From NCBI GenBank assembly GCA_947503285.1, contig CANNDD010000012.1, forward strand, positions 1 to 64,000: 64,000 nucleotides of DNA, read 5' to 3'. The DNA comes from an uncultured Croceitalea sp. (lineage in GTDB: Bacteria > Bacteroidota > Bacteroidia > Flavobacteriales > Flavobacteriaceae). Shown here one piece after another: positions 42,453-51,045 of this stretch (its first letter is position 1; every line of letters begins with the position of its first letter). Position numbers and translations under genes: made by a program. The notes under the pieces are model-generated. The model ran no database searches. It was given only the letters and a program-made list of their open reading frames with translations, and was not told the DNA's origin.

Positions 42453-43109
42453 ATGAACACAGAAACAAACTCGTACCGAGATAACCTGAAAGAACTGCGT
42501 ACCAATTTGGGTACAATGCTTCCTAAAGAAGCGCTTGACGTTTTCGACAAAGACGCCGAAGATCTGCAACTAAGGCATGAATCGATTCTACCATTGCAAG
42601 TTGGCGACAAGGCACCGGATTTTTCGCTTTCAAATGCAACCGGCAAAACCGTTAGGCTCTACGACCTATTGAAAATGAGCAGCGTAGTATTAACTTTTTA
42701 CAGAGGTTCTTGGTGTCCGTATTGCAACCTTCAACTGGCCCTTTATCAAAAGTCACTGTATGAAATCCATGCTTTAGATGCAACATTGGTTGCGATCTCG
42801 CCACAAACCCCTGATGAATCTTTGACCATAGCAGAAAAGAATAAACTCAATTTCGAGGTATTGAGCGATAATGGAAATACCGTCGCTAGAATGTATACGA
42901 CCGTATTTAAAAATGCGGATGCCCCGGTCAATACGATGACGGCACTTGGGTTTGATTTTGATGCACATTATTCAGACGATTCTAGGGAACTACCAATACC
43001 CGCGGTATTCGTAATCGAAAAAGACGGCACGGTTTCTTTTGCAAAGGCAGAAGGTGGTGATTATAGAAATCGTGTGGAGGTTTCAGAAATTATTAATGCT
43101 TTAAAGTAA
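42453..43109 (+). CDS. Peroxiredoxin-like AhpC/TSA protein
   Basis: A 218-residue cytosolic protein. After a helical N-terminal extension of about 50 residues comes a thioredoxin fold with GDKAPDFSLSNATGKTV and the active site LTFYRGSWCPYCNLQL (peroxidatic Cys, C-x-x-C), then IPAVFVIEKDGTVSF. It likely reduces hydroperoxides. First of a four-gene run with short gaps (7 nt to the DoxX gene). Confidence 0.9.
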   Translation: MNTETNSYRDNLKELRTNLGTMLPKEALDVFDKDAEDLQLRHESILPLQVGDKAPDFSLSNATGKTVRLYDLLKMSSVVLTFYRGSWCPYCNLQLALYQKSLYEIHALDATLVAISPQTPDESLTIAEKNKLNFEVLSDNGNTVARMYTTVFKNADAPVNTMTALGFDFDAHYSDDSRELPIPAVFVIEKDGTVSFAKAEGGDYRNRVEVSEIINALK

Positions 43110-43116
43110 GAATCCG

Positions 43117-43503
43117 ATGAGAAATAAAATTCAAAATAGCACAAATTGGCTATTGGCAATCTTAATGGTCATTTTTGGACTTAATAAGTTTCTTGGTTTT
43201 ATTCCGGTAGAGCCGCCGGCTGATCCAACGGCACAAAGTTTTATGGGGGCAATGTTTACGTCTTATTTATTCATAGTGGTGGCAATCGCAGAAATTCTTG
43301 GGGGAATTTTAATAGCTATACCAAAAACAAGATTTTTAGGTTGGCTTTTGCTTCTTCCGATTGTTTTCAACATCGTGGCTTTCCACGTAGCACATGACTT
43401 TATCGGCAATGGAATATGGTTGTTGCCAACTATCTTGTTTGCCATAGCCACCTATTTTCAATTTAAGACGATCAAAACGGCCATAAATTTTGGGCATGTA
43501 TAG
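43117..43503 (+). CDS. DoxX-like membrane protein
   Basis: A 128-residue protein with four membrane helices (LLAILMVIFGLNKFLGFI, LFIVVAIAEILGGILIAI, GWLLLLPIVFNIVAFHV, WLLPTILFAIATYFQF), the DoxX/DoxD layout. Such proteins are often found with redox-stress genes, which fits the neighbouring peroxiredoxin. It overlaps the SRPBCC gene by 14 bp. Exact function unknown. Confidence 0.82.
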   Translation: MRNKIQNSTNWLLAILMVIFGLNKFLGFIPVEPPADPTAQSFMGAMFTSYLFIVVAIAEILGGILIAIPKTRFLGWLLLLPIVFNIVAFHVAHDFIGNGIWLLPTILFAIATYFQFKTIKTAINFGHV

Positions 43504-43999
43504 GGCAATAGTCATGACATTGCTTTTCGTTCTGATTTCAGCTATTGGCAAGGCACAAACCTTTAAAAAGGCTGCGGTCTCGAACAGTATCGAAATGAAC
43601 ACAAGAAGAAACGAAGTATGGACAGTACTATCTAATCTTACAAACTTAGACGTATTGGTGCAAGAAATTATCTCCAAAACCGAAACAGTAGGAAGTGGCA
43701 AGGGGGCACTAGTTACGTTGACCTTAAAATCGAATGGCTTGAAAGTAGTTGAGCATGTAATTGAATTAGACAATGATAAGCATACCCTTGTTTATGAAAT
43801 GATTGAAACTCCAATGCCAATTTCAGGGTACAAGGCAACAATTAAAATAATCCCCACTAATTCAAATGACTATAAAATTCGCTTTGATGCCGTTTTTAAG
43901 GTTCAAGAAGAAAACAGGGAAACAATGGTGACTACCATTGGCAATTTTCAAAAAATACTTTTATCAAATATTAAAAAAACATACAGTGATGAAGAATAG
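43490..43999 (+). CDS. Exported SRPBCC-fold protein
   Basis: A 169-residue protein with a signal peptide (YRAIVMTLLFVLISAIGKAQ) and an SRPBCC/polyketide-cyclase-like ligand-binding fold (NTRRNEVWTVLSNLTNLDVLVQEI; VVEHVIELDNDKHTLVYEMI; ISGYKATIKI). Export is unusual for this normally cytosolic superfamily. It overlaps the DoxX gene by 14 bp and the SDR gene by 11 bp, so all four genes are one operon. The start may instead be Met3. Ligand unknown. Confidence 0.75.
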   Translation: MGMYRAIVMTLLFVLISAIGKAQTFKKAAVSNSIEMNTRRNEVWTVLSNLTNLDVLVQEIISKTETVGSGKGALVTLTLKSNGLKVVEHVIELDNDKHTLVYEMIETPMPISGYKATIKIIPTNSNDYKIRFDAVFKVQEENRETMVTTIGNFQKILLSNIKKTYSDEE

Positions 44000-44810
44000 A
44001 ATATGGTTGATTACAGGAATATCAAGTGGTTTGGGTAAAGCTTTGGCAAGAACGGTAATGGACTCGGGAGATTATGTTATCGGCACATTTAGAAATGAAG
44101 GGCAAATGGTGCAATTTAATGAGGCCCATGCAGGCAAGGGGCATGCCGTGCTTTTGGATGTCACAAGTCACGAACAAATTGAACAGGTAATTGCCAATCT
44201 TGATACGATTGACGTTTTGGTCAATAATGCAGGTATCGGATTCGTGGGGGCCATAGAAGAAACAAGTATCGAAGAGACCAGAAGGGTGTTTGAGGCTAAC
44301 TTTTTTAGTGCTTTGAAAGTAACGCAAGAGGTACTCCCTAAAATGCGGTTACAAGGTAATGGCCATATCGTTCAGATTTCTTCGCACGGCGGCGTAAAGG
44401 CTTTTGCGGGTTTCGGAATATATAACGCAAGCAAGTTTGCCCTAGAGGGTTTCTCAGAGGCCTTGGCACAAGAAGTTGAGCCATTGGGGATAAAGTTGAC
44501 CTTGGTAGAGCCAGGTCCGTTTCGAACTAAATTCGCTTCTAAGGGATTGCCTGAAGCAAAAAAAGTAATTTACGATTATGCCGATACGGCTGGGGCTTTT
44601 CGCTCTAAACTTAAAGGAGTAGACGGCAAACAAGAAGGGGATCCCGTAAAAGCGGCGTTGGCCATCATTGATTTGGTAAACGCAGAGAAACCCACACTAC
44701 GTTTACCATTGGGCAAAGTACCTTTAATGACCATTAAAATGAAGCTGGATAGTGTTGCGGCAGATCTACAACAAAATGCTGAAATTGCAGCGAGTACCAT
44801 TTTTAAATGA
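43989..44810 (+). CDS. Short-chain dehydrogenase/reductase
   Basis: A 273-residue cytosolic NAD(P)-dependent oxidoreductase: cofactor loop TGISSGLGKALA (8-19), NNAG at about 79-82, catalytic Ser in VQISSHGG and Tyr-x-x-x-Lys in IYNASKFALEG. The longest frame starts with TTG at 43938; the ATG at 43989 is the family start. Last gene of the peroxiredoxin-DoxX-SRPBCC operon. Substrate unknown. Confidence 0.92.
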   Translation: MKNRIWLITGISSGLGKALARTVMDSGDYVIGTFRNEGQMVQFNEAHAGKGHAVLLDVTSHEQIEQVIANLDTIDVLVNNAGIGFVGAIEETSIEETRRVFEANFFSALKVTQEVLPKMRLQGNGHIVQISSHGGVKAFAGFGIYNASKFALEGFSEALAQEVEPLGIKLTLVEPGPFRTKFASKGLPEAKKVIYDYADTAGAFRSKLKGVDGKQEGDPVKAALAIIDLVNAEKPTLRLPLGKVPLMTIKMKLDSVAADLQQNAEIAASTIFK

Positions 44811-45039
44811 AGCGGGTTCGAAGTAAGGTTTTTAATCCCATAAATGGGATAGAGGCAAATAAAGATAGGTAGCTATCACCTCTAATACTTCGCTTCGCCG
44901 AGTATAAATTACTATAGAGAGGTCTTAAGATTTAAAATGTCGACTGCGCCCTTCTACCGACAAGACAGGCTTGACCTGACACCGAAACATAAATTGTTGA
45001 AAATCAAAATAAGTATCGGAAGTTTAAATCTGGCATCGG
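44811..45039. other. Spacer with decayed dispersed repeats
   Basis: About 230 bp with no gene. GTCGACTGCGCCCTTC (from about 44939) and nearby CTACCGACAAGACAGGC resemble degraded halves of the short repeat family seen in leuS and downstream of it. Confidence 0.45.
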
Positions 45040-45510
45040 TTAAATAGAAATCTGCCTATCGATTTGTTGGTTGAGTGATATAAACGTTTCAGTACGTGAT
45101 ACCCCTTCAATTTGTTGGATTTCTTTATTGAGTAATTGCATTAAATGCTCATTGTCTTGGCATAATACTTTTATCAAAATGGACCAGTTACCCGTGGTGT
45201 AGTGGCATTCCAGTACTTCAGGAATTTTTTTTAGGGCGGCCACTGCCCTCGGGTTTGACATGGCTTTGTCTAAAAAAATACCAATATATGCCATGGTAGT
45301 ATATCCCAAGACTTTAGGGTTGATTACAAATTTGGATCCTGCTAGTAGTCCTGAAGCTTCCAGCTTTCGAAGGCGTTGGTGTATGGCGGCGCCGGAAATT
45401 CCGATGTTTCGAGCGATTTCAAGTACCGGTCGTCTCGCATCTTCCATCAAGTATCTAAGAATTTTTTTGTCAATACCATCTATTTTAACAGAAGTGTTAG
45501 CTTTTTTCAT
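45040..45510 (-). CDS. Lrp/AsnC-family regulator
   Basis: A 156-residue regulator with an N-terminal helix-turn-helix (RPVLEIARNIGISGAAIHQRLRKLEASGLL) and a C-terminal RAM effector domain (TTGNWSILIKVLCQDNEHLMQLL). It follows the saccharopine dehydrogenase gene by 48 nt on the same strand, so it probably responds to lysine or a related amino acid and controls that gene (inference). Confidence 0.93.
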   Translation of the reverse strand: MKKANTSVKIDGIDKKILRYLMEDARRPVLEIARNIGISGAAIHQRLRKLEASGLLAGSKFVINPKVLGYTTMAYIGIFLDKAMSNPRAVAALKKIPEVLECHYTTGNWSILIKVLCQDNEHLMQLLNKEIQQIEGVSRTETFISLNQQIDRQISI

Positions 45511-45558
45511 AATTCGCTAAAAATTAGAAATCCAAAGATATTGAAAGTGTTTTAATTT

Positions 45559-46932
45559 TTAACTGGCCACGGAATCGGGGTTGTAGCCCAGATAAGGTAC
45601 TTGAAATTCATTGAAAGTGATTCCGAATGTTTTTAATTCGTCAAGAATAGGGGCATATACCTCTTTTGAAATGGGTATTTGCACTCCAGGCGTGGTAATC
45701 TTTTGGTTTAGAATTTGTAAAGTGGCTATGGCAACGGGTAAACCCACCGTTTTTGCCATCGCAGTGTAGGTTCTATTTTCACCGATAACGACCATATTGG
45801 CGTCCAATTGTTTCTTTTTGCCTTCCAATTCATAGCCGAACTTGTGGTACATGACGATCATATCTTTTTCGTTGTCCTTCAAAGTCCAGCTCTCCTCCAA
45901 AATCTGCTGTAAGCCTTGTGCGGGTGTTGCGTTTTTTCTGGTGATTTTTTTATGGGCATCAAAAAGGTTGAGTTCCAACAACTTTCCCCACATTATATCG
46001 TCTTGATCGATTTTGAGGTAGTGACGAAGCTTCAGTTCCACGGAGTCTGTTGGGGAGTACGGTAAAAAAAGGTTTACAAAATCGCGATACGACATACCCT
46101 CTGAATTTTCAATGGTATAACTGTCATCGGTCATACCTAACTGAACAAACATGTTCCAGGCCTTTGAAAAACCGATACGTCGCATCGTACCGCGATAAAG
46201 GGTCAATACATTTTCGAGTCCGTACGCTTCACGATACCATAAAGAATCACGATTGGCATAGGCTTCGAACTTTCCATATCCCTCGATATCCAAAAATTCG
46301 GTACGTCTGAACAGTTTATGGTAAGGAATGTATTTATAAGTGCCCTCTTGTATGAATTTGGCCGCACCGCCTTGACCGGCCAACACCACATTTCTCGGGT
46401 TCCAGGTGAATTTATAGTTCCAAAGGTTGTCGTCGCTTTCAGGTGCCACCAAACCCCCGGTGAACGATTCAAAAAGTAACATTTTACCGCCATTGTGCCT
46501 TATCCTGTCAATAACCTCCATGGCACTCATGTGGTCAATGCCCGGGTCAAGGCCAATTTCGTTCATAAAAACCAATCCCTTTGAAGTTACGGCATTGTTC
46601 AATTCTTTGATTTCATCGCTGACATAAGATGCGGTGACCAAATGCTTTCCGTAGGTCAAACAGTTTTGGGCAACCTTTATATGGAACCGTGCGGGTAGCA
46701 TTGAAACTACGATGGTTGCTGCTGAAACCTGTTTTTTGAGGGCCTCTTCATCAAAAATATCAAGCGTAACGGCCTCACAGTTTGGGTGATTTCTGATTTT
46801 GGTGGCGATAGCTTCGGGATTAAGGTCGGCTATGATCAGTGATAGGTTTTCACTAGTGGATTTATCTAAAAAGTAATCAATTAGAAAGGATGTGGATTTA
46901 CCGGCACCTAGAACTAAAATTTTTCGAGACAT
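45559..46932 (-). CDS. Saccharopine dehydrogenase-family enzyme
   Basis: A 457-residue cytosolic oxidoreductase. The N-terminal NAD(P) fold starts KILVLGAGKSTSFLIDYFLDKS, EIGLDPGIDHMSAMEVID is a strong match to glutamate-forming saccharopine dehydrogenases, and FTGGLVAPESDDNLWNYKFTWNPRNVVLAGQGGAAK follows. It would act in lysine degradation, converting saccharopine to aminoadipate semialdehyde. The adjacent Lrp gene supports amino-acid control. Confidence 0.9.
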   Translation of the reverse strand: MSRKILVLGAGKSTSFLIDYFLDKSTSENLSLIIADLNPEAIATKIRNHPNCEAVTLDIFDEEALKKQVSAATIVVSMLPARFHIKVAQNCLTYGKHLVTASYVSDEIKELNNAVTSKGLVFMNEIGLDPGIDHMSAMEVIDRIRHNGGKMLLFESFTGGLVAPESDDNLWNYKFTWNPRNVVLAGQGGAAKFIQEGTYKYIPYHKLFRRTEFLDIEGYGKFEAYANRDSLWYREAYGLENVLTLYRGTMRRIGFSKAWNMFVQLGMTDDSYTIENSEGMSYRDFVNLFLPYSPTDSVELKLRHYLKIDQDDIMWGKLLELNLFDAHKKITRKNATPAQGLQQILEESWTLKDNEKDMIVMYHKFGYELEGKKKQLDANMVVIGENRTYTAMAKTVGLPVAIATLQILNQKITTPGVQIPISKEVYAPILDELKTFGITFNEFQVPYLGYNPDSVAS

Positions 46933-47604
46933 AAGGATTGACTTACTTTTGCGTATAACGCCTACTAAGGTATCAAAATGTTATATTTTTAAGTAATTTG
47001 TCTATTTGAGTTATGAACAAAACAATTTCGATCAGCAAAATTATCTATGGTTTTGTGACAATAGGTTTGAAGGCTTAGAAGCACAAAGCAATAAAAGTTT
47101 GTAAGGGCTAATACCATATTTGTTGATTCATGTTATTCTTCCAATATGTTCGTTTTTAAATACAAAATACTTATTGGAGATTTTCGAGAAGACATCTCTG
47201 TATAGCAATACGATTTCCATCACTTATTAGAGAGAAAGCGTCCTTTTTTCGCTAAAGTTGTCTTTTGTGCGCTGTAAGATGAAAAAAACAATAATACCTT
47301 TCGTATAGATCAAAAATACTGGTCTCTAAATGGTGGAGTGTCTGCCGTCGTTGAATCGAGAATATCTGGATTTAGGCCAAAACAATTAAATTGAAAGTAT
47401 TTACTTATATTTAAAAGAGGTAAACACTTAACATTTTAGATAAGCCAAATCCCCTCAATTGATAGAAGGTTATTATACTATACATGGGTTTGTATAAGGA
47501 TTCGATTTTAAGCGGCCTATGTTATTTCCATTGCCTTTTAATTGGATTGATTGCGTTTTGGACGAAATATATTTCTGTTTGAAATGTCATAATCACGAAA
47601 CGGG
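46933..47604. other. Gene-free AT-rich spacer, left edge of accessory island
   Basis: About 670 bp with no credible gene. A perfect plus-strand box TACTTTTG (46944-46951) is present but no clear gene follows; only a 21-codon frame at 47013 (MNKTISISKIIYGF...) is seen. It marks the change from core metabolism genes to the RiPP/IS island. Confidence 0.5.
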
Positions 47605-48519
47605 ATGTCCGAGAATTATAAAGACCGCTTAAAAGAAATATGGCCGCATTATTTATTGGAGGATCTTGACAATTCCTTGGCGTATTTGAAAAGACAATGT
47701 AGGGGCATGGAAGAAAGTTCTCAAAGCCCCATTTTTATTCTGTCTGCCGGGTGGAGGACGGGTTCAACTTTGATTCAACGTTTGATAAATTCCAACTCAA
47801 ATGTTGCACTTTTCGGTGAGGCCTTTGAACATCACTTTTTATGGCATCAACTTGCCAATCAATTGAAGAATTTTAGCGCTCTGGAAAAAAAGTATGCCTG
47901 TTATATACCAGAAAACTATGGAGTGGTTTTACCGGAAGAGTTGAACGAGATGTTGACTAAGGCGTTTACGGCTACTTTAGCTCCTCCCATATCCCACCTA
48001 ATAAAAGCACATCGGTCATTTATTGAGATTTTACTTAAAGAGCCAGTGGAAAAGGTAGGCAGGGAAATATGGGGACTAAAACTTGTAAGGTCAAATATTG
48101 ATGTCGCCAAGTATTTACAGTTTTTATACCCAAGGGCTCGCTTTATTTTTTTGGTACGCAACCCATATGATGCGTGCAATTCGTGTTTGAATATCATTAA
48201 AGGAGATGCAAAGGCTTTTCCATTAATGGTAGATTCTCATTACATTTCCAATGCCACGGATTATGCCATTCATTGGAAGCATTGTGTCTCAGGTTTTCTT
48301 GAACATTATAACAAGCTAAACGCAATGATCATTAAATATGAAGAATTAAGGACAGGGAAAGCGACCGAATCAATCAGTAATTTCCTTGACCTTACATTGG
48401 ATGAGGATGTATTATTGAACAAGGTAAGTGTTACCAAGATTCACGAGCGATTAACTGTAGAAAACCGAATGATCATAAAAAATATTGCAGGGGAGCAAAT
48501 AAAGGCTTTGGGTTATTGA
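47605..48519 (+). CDS. Sulfotransferase-family protein
   Basis: A 304-residue cytosolic protein. The PAPS 5'-phosphosulfate loop is FILSAGWRTGSTLIQRLI (about 45-62) and the 3'-phosphate motif is RARFIFLVRNPYDACNS (about 177-193), as in sulfotransferases. It would transfer sulfate from PAPS to an unknown acceptor. It is the first gene of the accessory island, 215 bp from and convergent with the lanthipeptide-like precursor, so peptide sulfation is possible but unproven. Confidence 0.82.
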   Translation: MSENYKDRLKEIWPHYLLEDLDNSLAYLKRQCRGMEESSQSPIFILSAGWRTGSTLIQRLINSNSNVALFGEAFEHHFLWHQLANQLKNFSALEKKYACYIPENYGVVLPEELNEMLTKAFTATLAPPISHLIKAHRSFIEILLKEPVEKVGREIWGLKLVRSNIDVAKYLQFLYPRARFIFLVRNPYDACNSCLNIIKGDAKAFPLMVDSHYISNATDYAIHWKHCVSGFLEHYNKLNAMIIKYEELRTGKATESISNFLDLTLDEDVLLNKVSVTKIHERLTVENRMIIKNIAGEQIKALGY

Positions 48520-48646
48520 TATACGGATGTAAAATCGTTCGGCCAAAACAACGTACATGTACTTTAAACGAAATAGAAGAATAGCTTATTGAAATGAATG
48601 GAACTAGGGTAAAGTGATTTTGATGGGATTAAAATAGTTAAAAAAG

Positions 48647-48683
48647 TAATGAAGCTTTTTTTAACTTGAAAAAAGCTTCATTA
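48647..48683 (-). terminator. Terminator of the precursor-peptide gene
   Basis: Perfect 15-bp stem: TAATGAAGCTTTTTT (48647-48661) and AAAAAAGCTTCATTA (48669-48683) with a 7-nt loop. On the minus strand it is followed by a T-rich tail; it may also stop the convergent sulfotransferase transcript. Confidence 0.85.
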
Positions 48684-48734
48684 TCTACTTATAGAAGTAT
48701 GTGTTTTATGTTGTAATTAGCACTACAACAAGTC

Positions 48735-48923
48735 TTAGCAACCGCATTGAGTAGGATACCCAGTACCGCCGCCGCCGCAACCGCGGGTTCTTCCACCACC
48801 ACCGCAACAATTGCTGGCGTAAGCGCTTCCTGTTCCACCTTTGAGCATGTTTTGTATTGCACTGTTAAGTTCACTCACTCTTTTTTTGTTTAAACTTAAA
48901 CCGTTTAATTTCTTTTTTTTCAT
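48735..48923 (-). CDS. Class I lanthipeptide-like RiPP precursor
   Basis: A 62-residue peptide with the Bacteroidota class I lanthipeptide leader style (KKKKLNGLSLNKKRVSELN, then a helix to Lys28) and a Gly29-Gly30 cleavage-type site. The 32-residue core has five Cys (39, 40, 49, 60, 62) and six Ser/Thr (31, 33, 37, 46, 54, 58), with two G4 runs (41-44 and 50-53). This is suited to lanthionine rings. It has its own terminator and a LanC gene 3 kb away. Promoter candidate on the minus strand: TTG, 20 nt, TATCTTAA in the 49-kb gap. No LanB dehydratase is in view. Confidence 0.82.
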   Translation of the reverse strand: MKKKKLNGLSLNKKRVSELNSAIQNMLKGGTGSAYASNCCGGGGRTRGCGGGGTGYPTQCGC

Positions 48924-49077
48924 GATTCTTAGATTTGAAGTTAAATTAATAAATACTATTCTTCTATCAAGTTAAGATAATTCTTACTTTTATAGTATGC
49001 AATTGTCATAAATTATTGTTAATTAACAAGTTATGATTTAGTTCTGAGAGTAGCGCAATTTGTTAAATTAATGGAAT

Positions 49078-49953
49078 ATGAAAATCGTCCATAGTTTTTG
49101 GTCAAGACCGGCACTCGCATCTAGTGATGTGGTTGGTCGAGCAAATGGAGGTTGGCGGTATAATAAGTATCAGTTTATGAGCTGGGCCTTAAGCTGCCTG
49201 AGCTTTAAAAAACAATATGGTAAGATTGAATTGGTAACGGATTTAGAAGGCCAGAAGGTATTAATCGACCAGTTGAACTTGCCCTACACTAGTGTTCGTT
49301 TAGATTTGGAGCAATTAAACAGCTATCCAAAAGAGCTTTGGGCCATTGGAAAACTATATGCATATTCTATACAGGATGAGCCTTTTTTACATGTTGATGG
49401 AGACGTTTACATTTGGGAAAAATTTAGTGCTGCCCTTGAAAAGGCCCAATTGATCGGACAGCATGTAGATACTGATGAAGGACACTATGATTTTGGAATA
49501 CAACAATTGGTGCGTCGTAACATAGCAATACCCTTCGAGATGAAAAGGGACTTTGCAACCCATAAAAAATTCAAGGCTACCAATGCAGGTATTTTAGGGG
49601 GTACCAATCTTGACTTTTTTAAGGAATATGTGGATAGGGCATTTTGGTTTATTAACAAGAATTTGAAAAAAGTAGATTCAGACATGATAGGATCATCATA
49701 TGCACTAATCTACGAACAATACCTTTTTAGCGTAATGGCAAGACAACAAGGTTTGATTGTAAAACATTATATTGATGATGAGAGGGAAGAGTTGTTGGGT
49801 TTAAGTAATTTTAGAAAGAGATACGGTTCTAAAAAGTATGTTCACCTTTTAGGTGAAGCCAAGTTTGCTTTTGAATCTTGTAGGGAGTTAGAATTAAATC
49901 TATTGCTTGATTTTCCCGAATATCACGAAAGAATAATCAAGATTTTCACATGA
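49078..49953 (+). CDS. DUF6734-like protein, possible glycosyltransferase fold
   Basis: A 291-residue cytosolic protein starting MKIVHSFWSRPALAS with GGWRYNKYQFMSWALSCLSFK, the pattern I associate with the DUF6734 family. The middle EPFLHVDGDVYIWE (about 101-114) has a D-x-D centre like GT-A glycosyltransferases, and a later NAGILGGTNLDFFKEYV fits that fold. It overlaps the next gene by 4 bp (ATGA). It may modify the precursor peptide or another acceptor. Family name is from memory; activity is inference. Confidence 0.65.
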   Translation: MKIVHSFWSRPALASSDVVGRANGGWRYNKYQFMSWALSCLSFKKQYGKIELVTDLEGQKVLIDQLNLPYTSVRLDLEQLNSYPKELWAIGKLYAYSIQDEPFLHVDGDVYIWEKFSAALEKAQLIGQHVDTDEGHYDFGIQQLVRRNIAIPFEMKRDFATHKKFKATNAGILGGTNLDFFKEYVDRAFWFINKNLKKVDSDMIGSSYALIYEQYLFSVMARQQGLIVKHYIDDEREELLGLSNFRKRYGSKKYVHLLGEAKFAFESCRELELNLLLDFPEYHERIIKIFT

Positions 49954-50642
49954 ATGCAAAGGACAATTGGAAAATTCATTATAGAAGAACGTTGGCCTTT
50001 ATGGAATTTTTAAAGCTAGATGGTCAAAGAGCCAAACCTTCTGTCGACGGTACAGTTGATATATATCTTTTACTAATCCAGTTTTTCCAGGATCAGTCTC
50101 ATTTGAACAATGATTTGTTGGATAGATTGAATGAGATTTGTGCGATTGAGAATGAAAAGTTGATGCTATCGAACTCCAAAGAGGAGATTGACACTATTTT
50201 AGAATCGGAAATTGGTTACTGCAAATCTAGACACATCATCTTGGGGAATCCTATTTCTAAAATTCTAAATTCAAAGTTCATCCTTAGTCCTTTTGTGAAA
50301 ACTTTTGAATCTTATTGGGACTGGTTTTCGTCGACACCTAACGATACTTCTTTGAGCTTTAAAGACATTTTGAACCGGTCAGCGGGGGATTATTATTTTT
50401 TGTTTCAACAAACCGGAACCTATGATTCTTTGATGGGTGGCAACATACTCGAATCACCCTTGACGGAATACCAATATTTTCTTCTTTCAATATTTGAAAG
50501 CCCATCAACCATTAAATCTGTTATGGAAAGATTTGAGCAAGAATTTGATTATTCAACATCTCAGGAAAAACTTCAATTAAGAATCAACACTCAAGCACTC
50601 ATTCGTGATTTTATATTTAAAATGTTCATTGTAGAAGTGTAG
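49950..50642 (+). CDS. Unknown protein, possible RiPP recognition element at C-terminus
   Basis: A 230-residue cytosolic protein with no recognised family. It is coupled to the DUF6734-like gene by a 4-bp overlap. The last 60 residues (LTEYQYFLLSIFE, SPSTIKSVMERFEQEFD, then TQALIRDFIFKMFIVEV) follow the helix-helix-wing pattern of PqqD-like RiPP recognition elements, which bind leader peptides; this is a weak visual match only. A hairpin with T-tail (50717-50746) would end its transcript at the left edge of the IS element. Confidence 0.6.
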   Translation: MNAKDNWKIHYRRTLAFMEFLKLDGQRAKPSVDGTVDIYLLLIQFFQDQSHLNNDLLDRLNEICAIENEKLMLSNSKEEIDTILESEIGYCKSRHIILGNPISKILNSKFILSPFVKTFESYWDWFSSTPNDTSLSFKDILNRSAGDYYFLFQQTGTYDSLMGGNILESPLTEYQYFLLSIFESPSTIKSVMERFEQEFDYSTSQEKLQLRINTQALIRDFIFKMFIVEV

Positions 50643-50716
50643 CCATACCTTTTTATATCCTCACTTTTTTTGGTAAAATATTACATTAGCTTCTTTGATT
50701 TTCCATTTCAATATAA

Positions 50717-50746
50717 AGGGAAGGAAGTGAAGGCTTCCCTGTTTTT
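50717..50746 (+). terminator. Probable terminator before the IS element
   Basis: AGGGAAG (50717-50723) and CTTCCCT (50734-50740) enclose a 10-nt loop, followed by GTTTTT. The T-tract lies at the left end of the IS, so the insertion may share or create this tail. Confidence 0.6.
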
Positions 50747-50778
50747 CGTACAGTTTAAAAATCAATTATTTTTAGCTT

Positions 50779-51045
50779 ATGAAGAAAAGCAGGTTCACAG
50801 AGACACAGATCGTTGCGATGTTGCAACAGTACGATTCAGGGATGAAAGTGACCGACATCTGTCGGGACAAGGGCATCACCACGGCCACCTTTTATAGTTG
50901 GAAGCGCAAATATGGGGGCATGGACGCCCAGCAACTCAAGGAACTAAAGTCCTTACAGGAAGAGAACCGTAGGCTCAAGGCCATGTACGCCGATCTTAGC
51001 CTGGACCACCGCATCTTAAAGGACATCATTGAAAAAAAGCTCTGA
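50779..51045 (+). CDS. IS3-family transposase OrfA
   Basis: An 88-residue DNA-binding protein: helix-turn-helix RFTETQIVAMLQQYDSGMKVTDICRDKGITTATFYSWKRKYGG followed by a leucine-zipper-like coil (LKELKSLQEENRRLKAMYADL). It recognises the IS ends. The 3' end contains A AAA AAA G (51032-51039), the usual place where ribosomes shift -1 to read OrfB; the -1 frame continues KALRPCERRELAQYIVEREGLS without a stop. Confidence 0.92.
   Translation: MKKSRFTETQIVAMLQQYDSGMKVTDICRDKGITTATFYSWKRKYGGMDAQQLKELKSLQEENRRLKAMYADLSLDHRILKDIIEKKL

Noticed and set aside
47013-47078. 21-codon peptide MNKTISISKIIYGF
   Set aside because: Too short and without any supporting terminator or conservation visible here.
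48689-48874. 61-residue minus-strand frame overlapping the precursor gene
   Set aside because: Ala/Val-rich translation is a shadow of the Gly/Cys-rich precursor in another frame.
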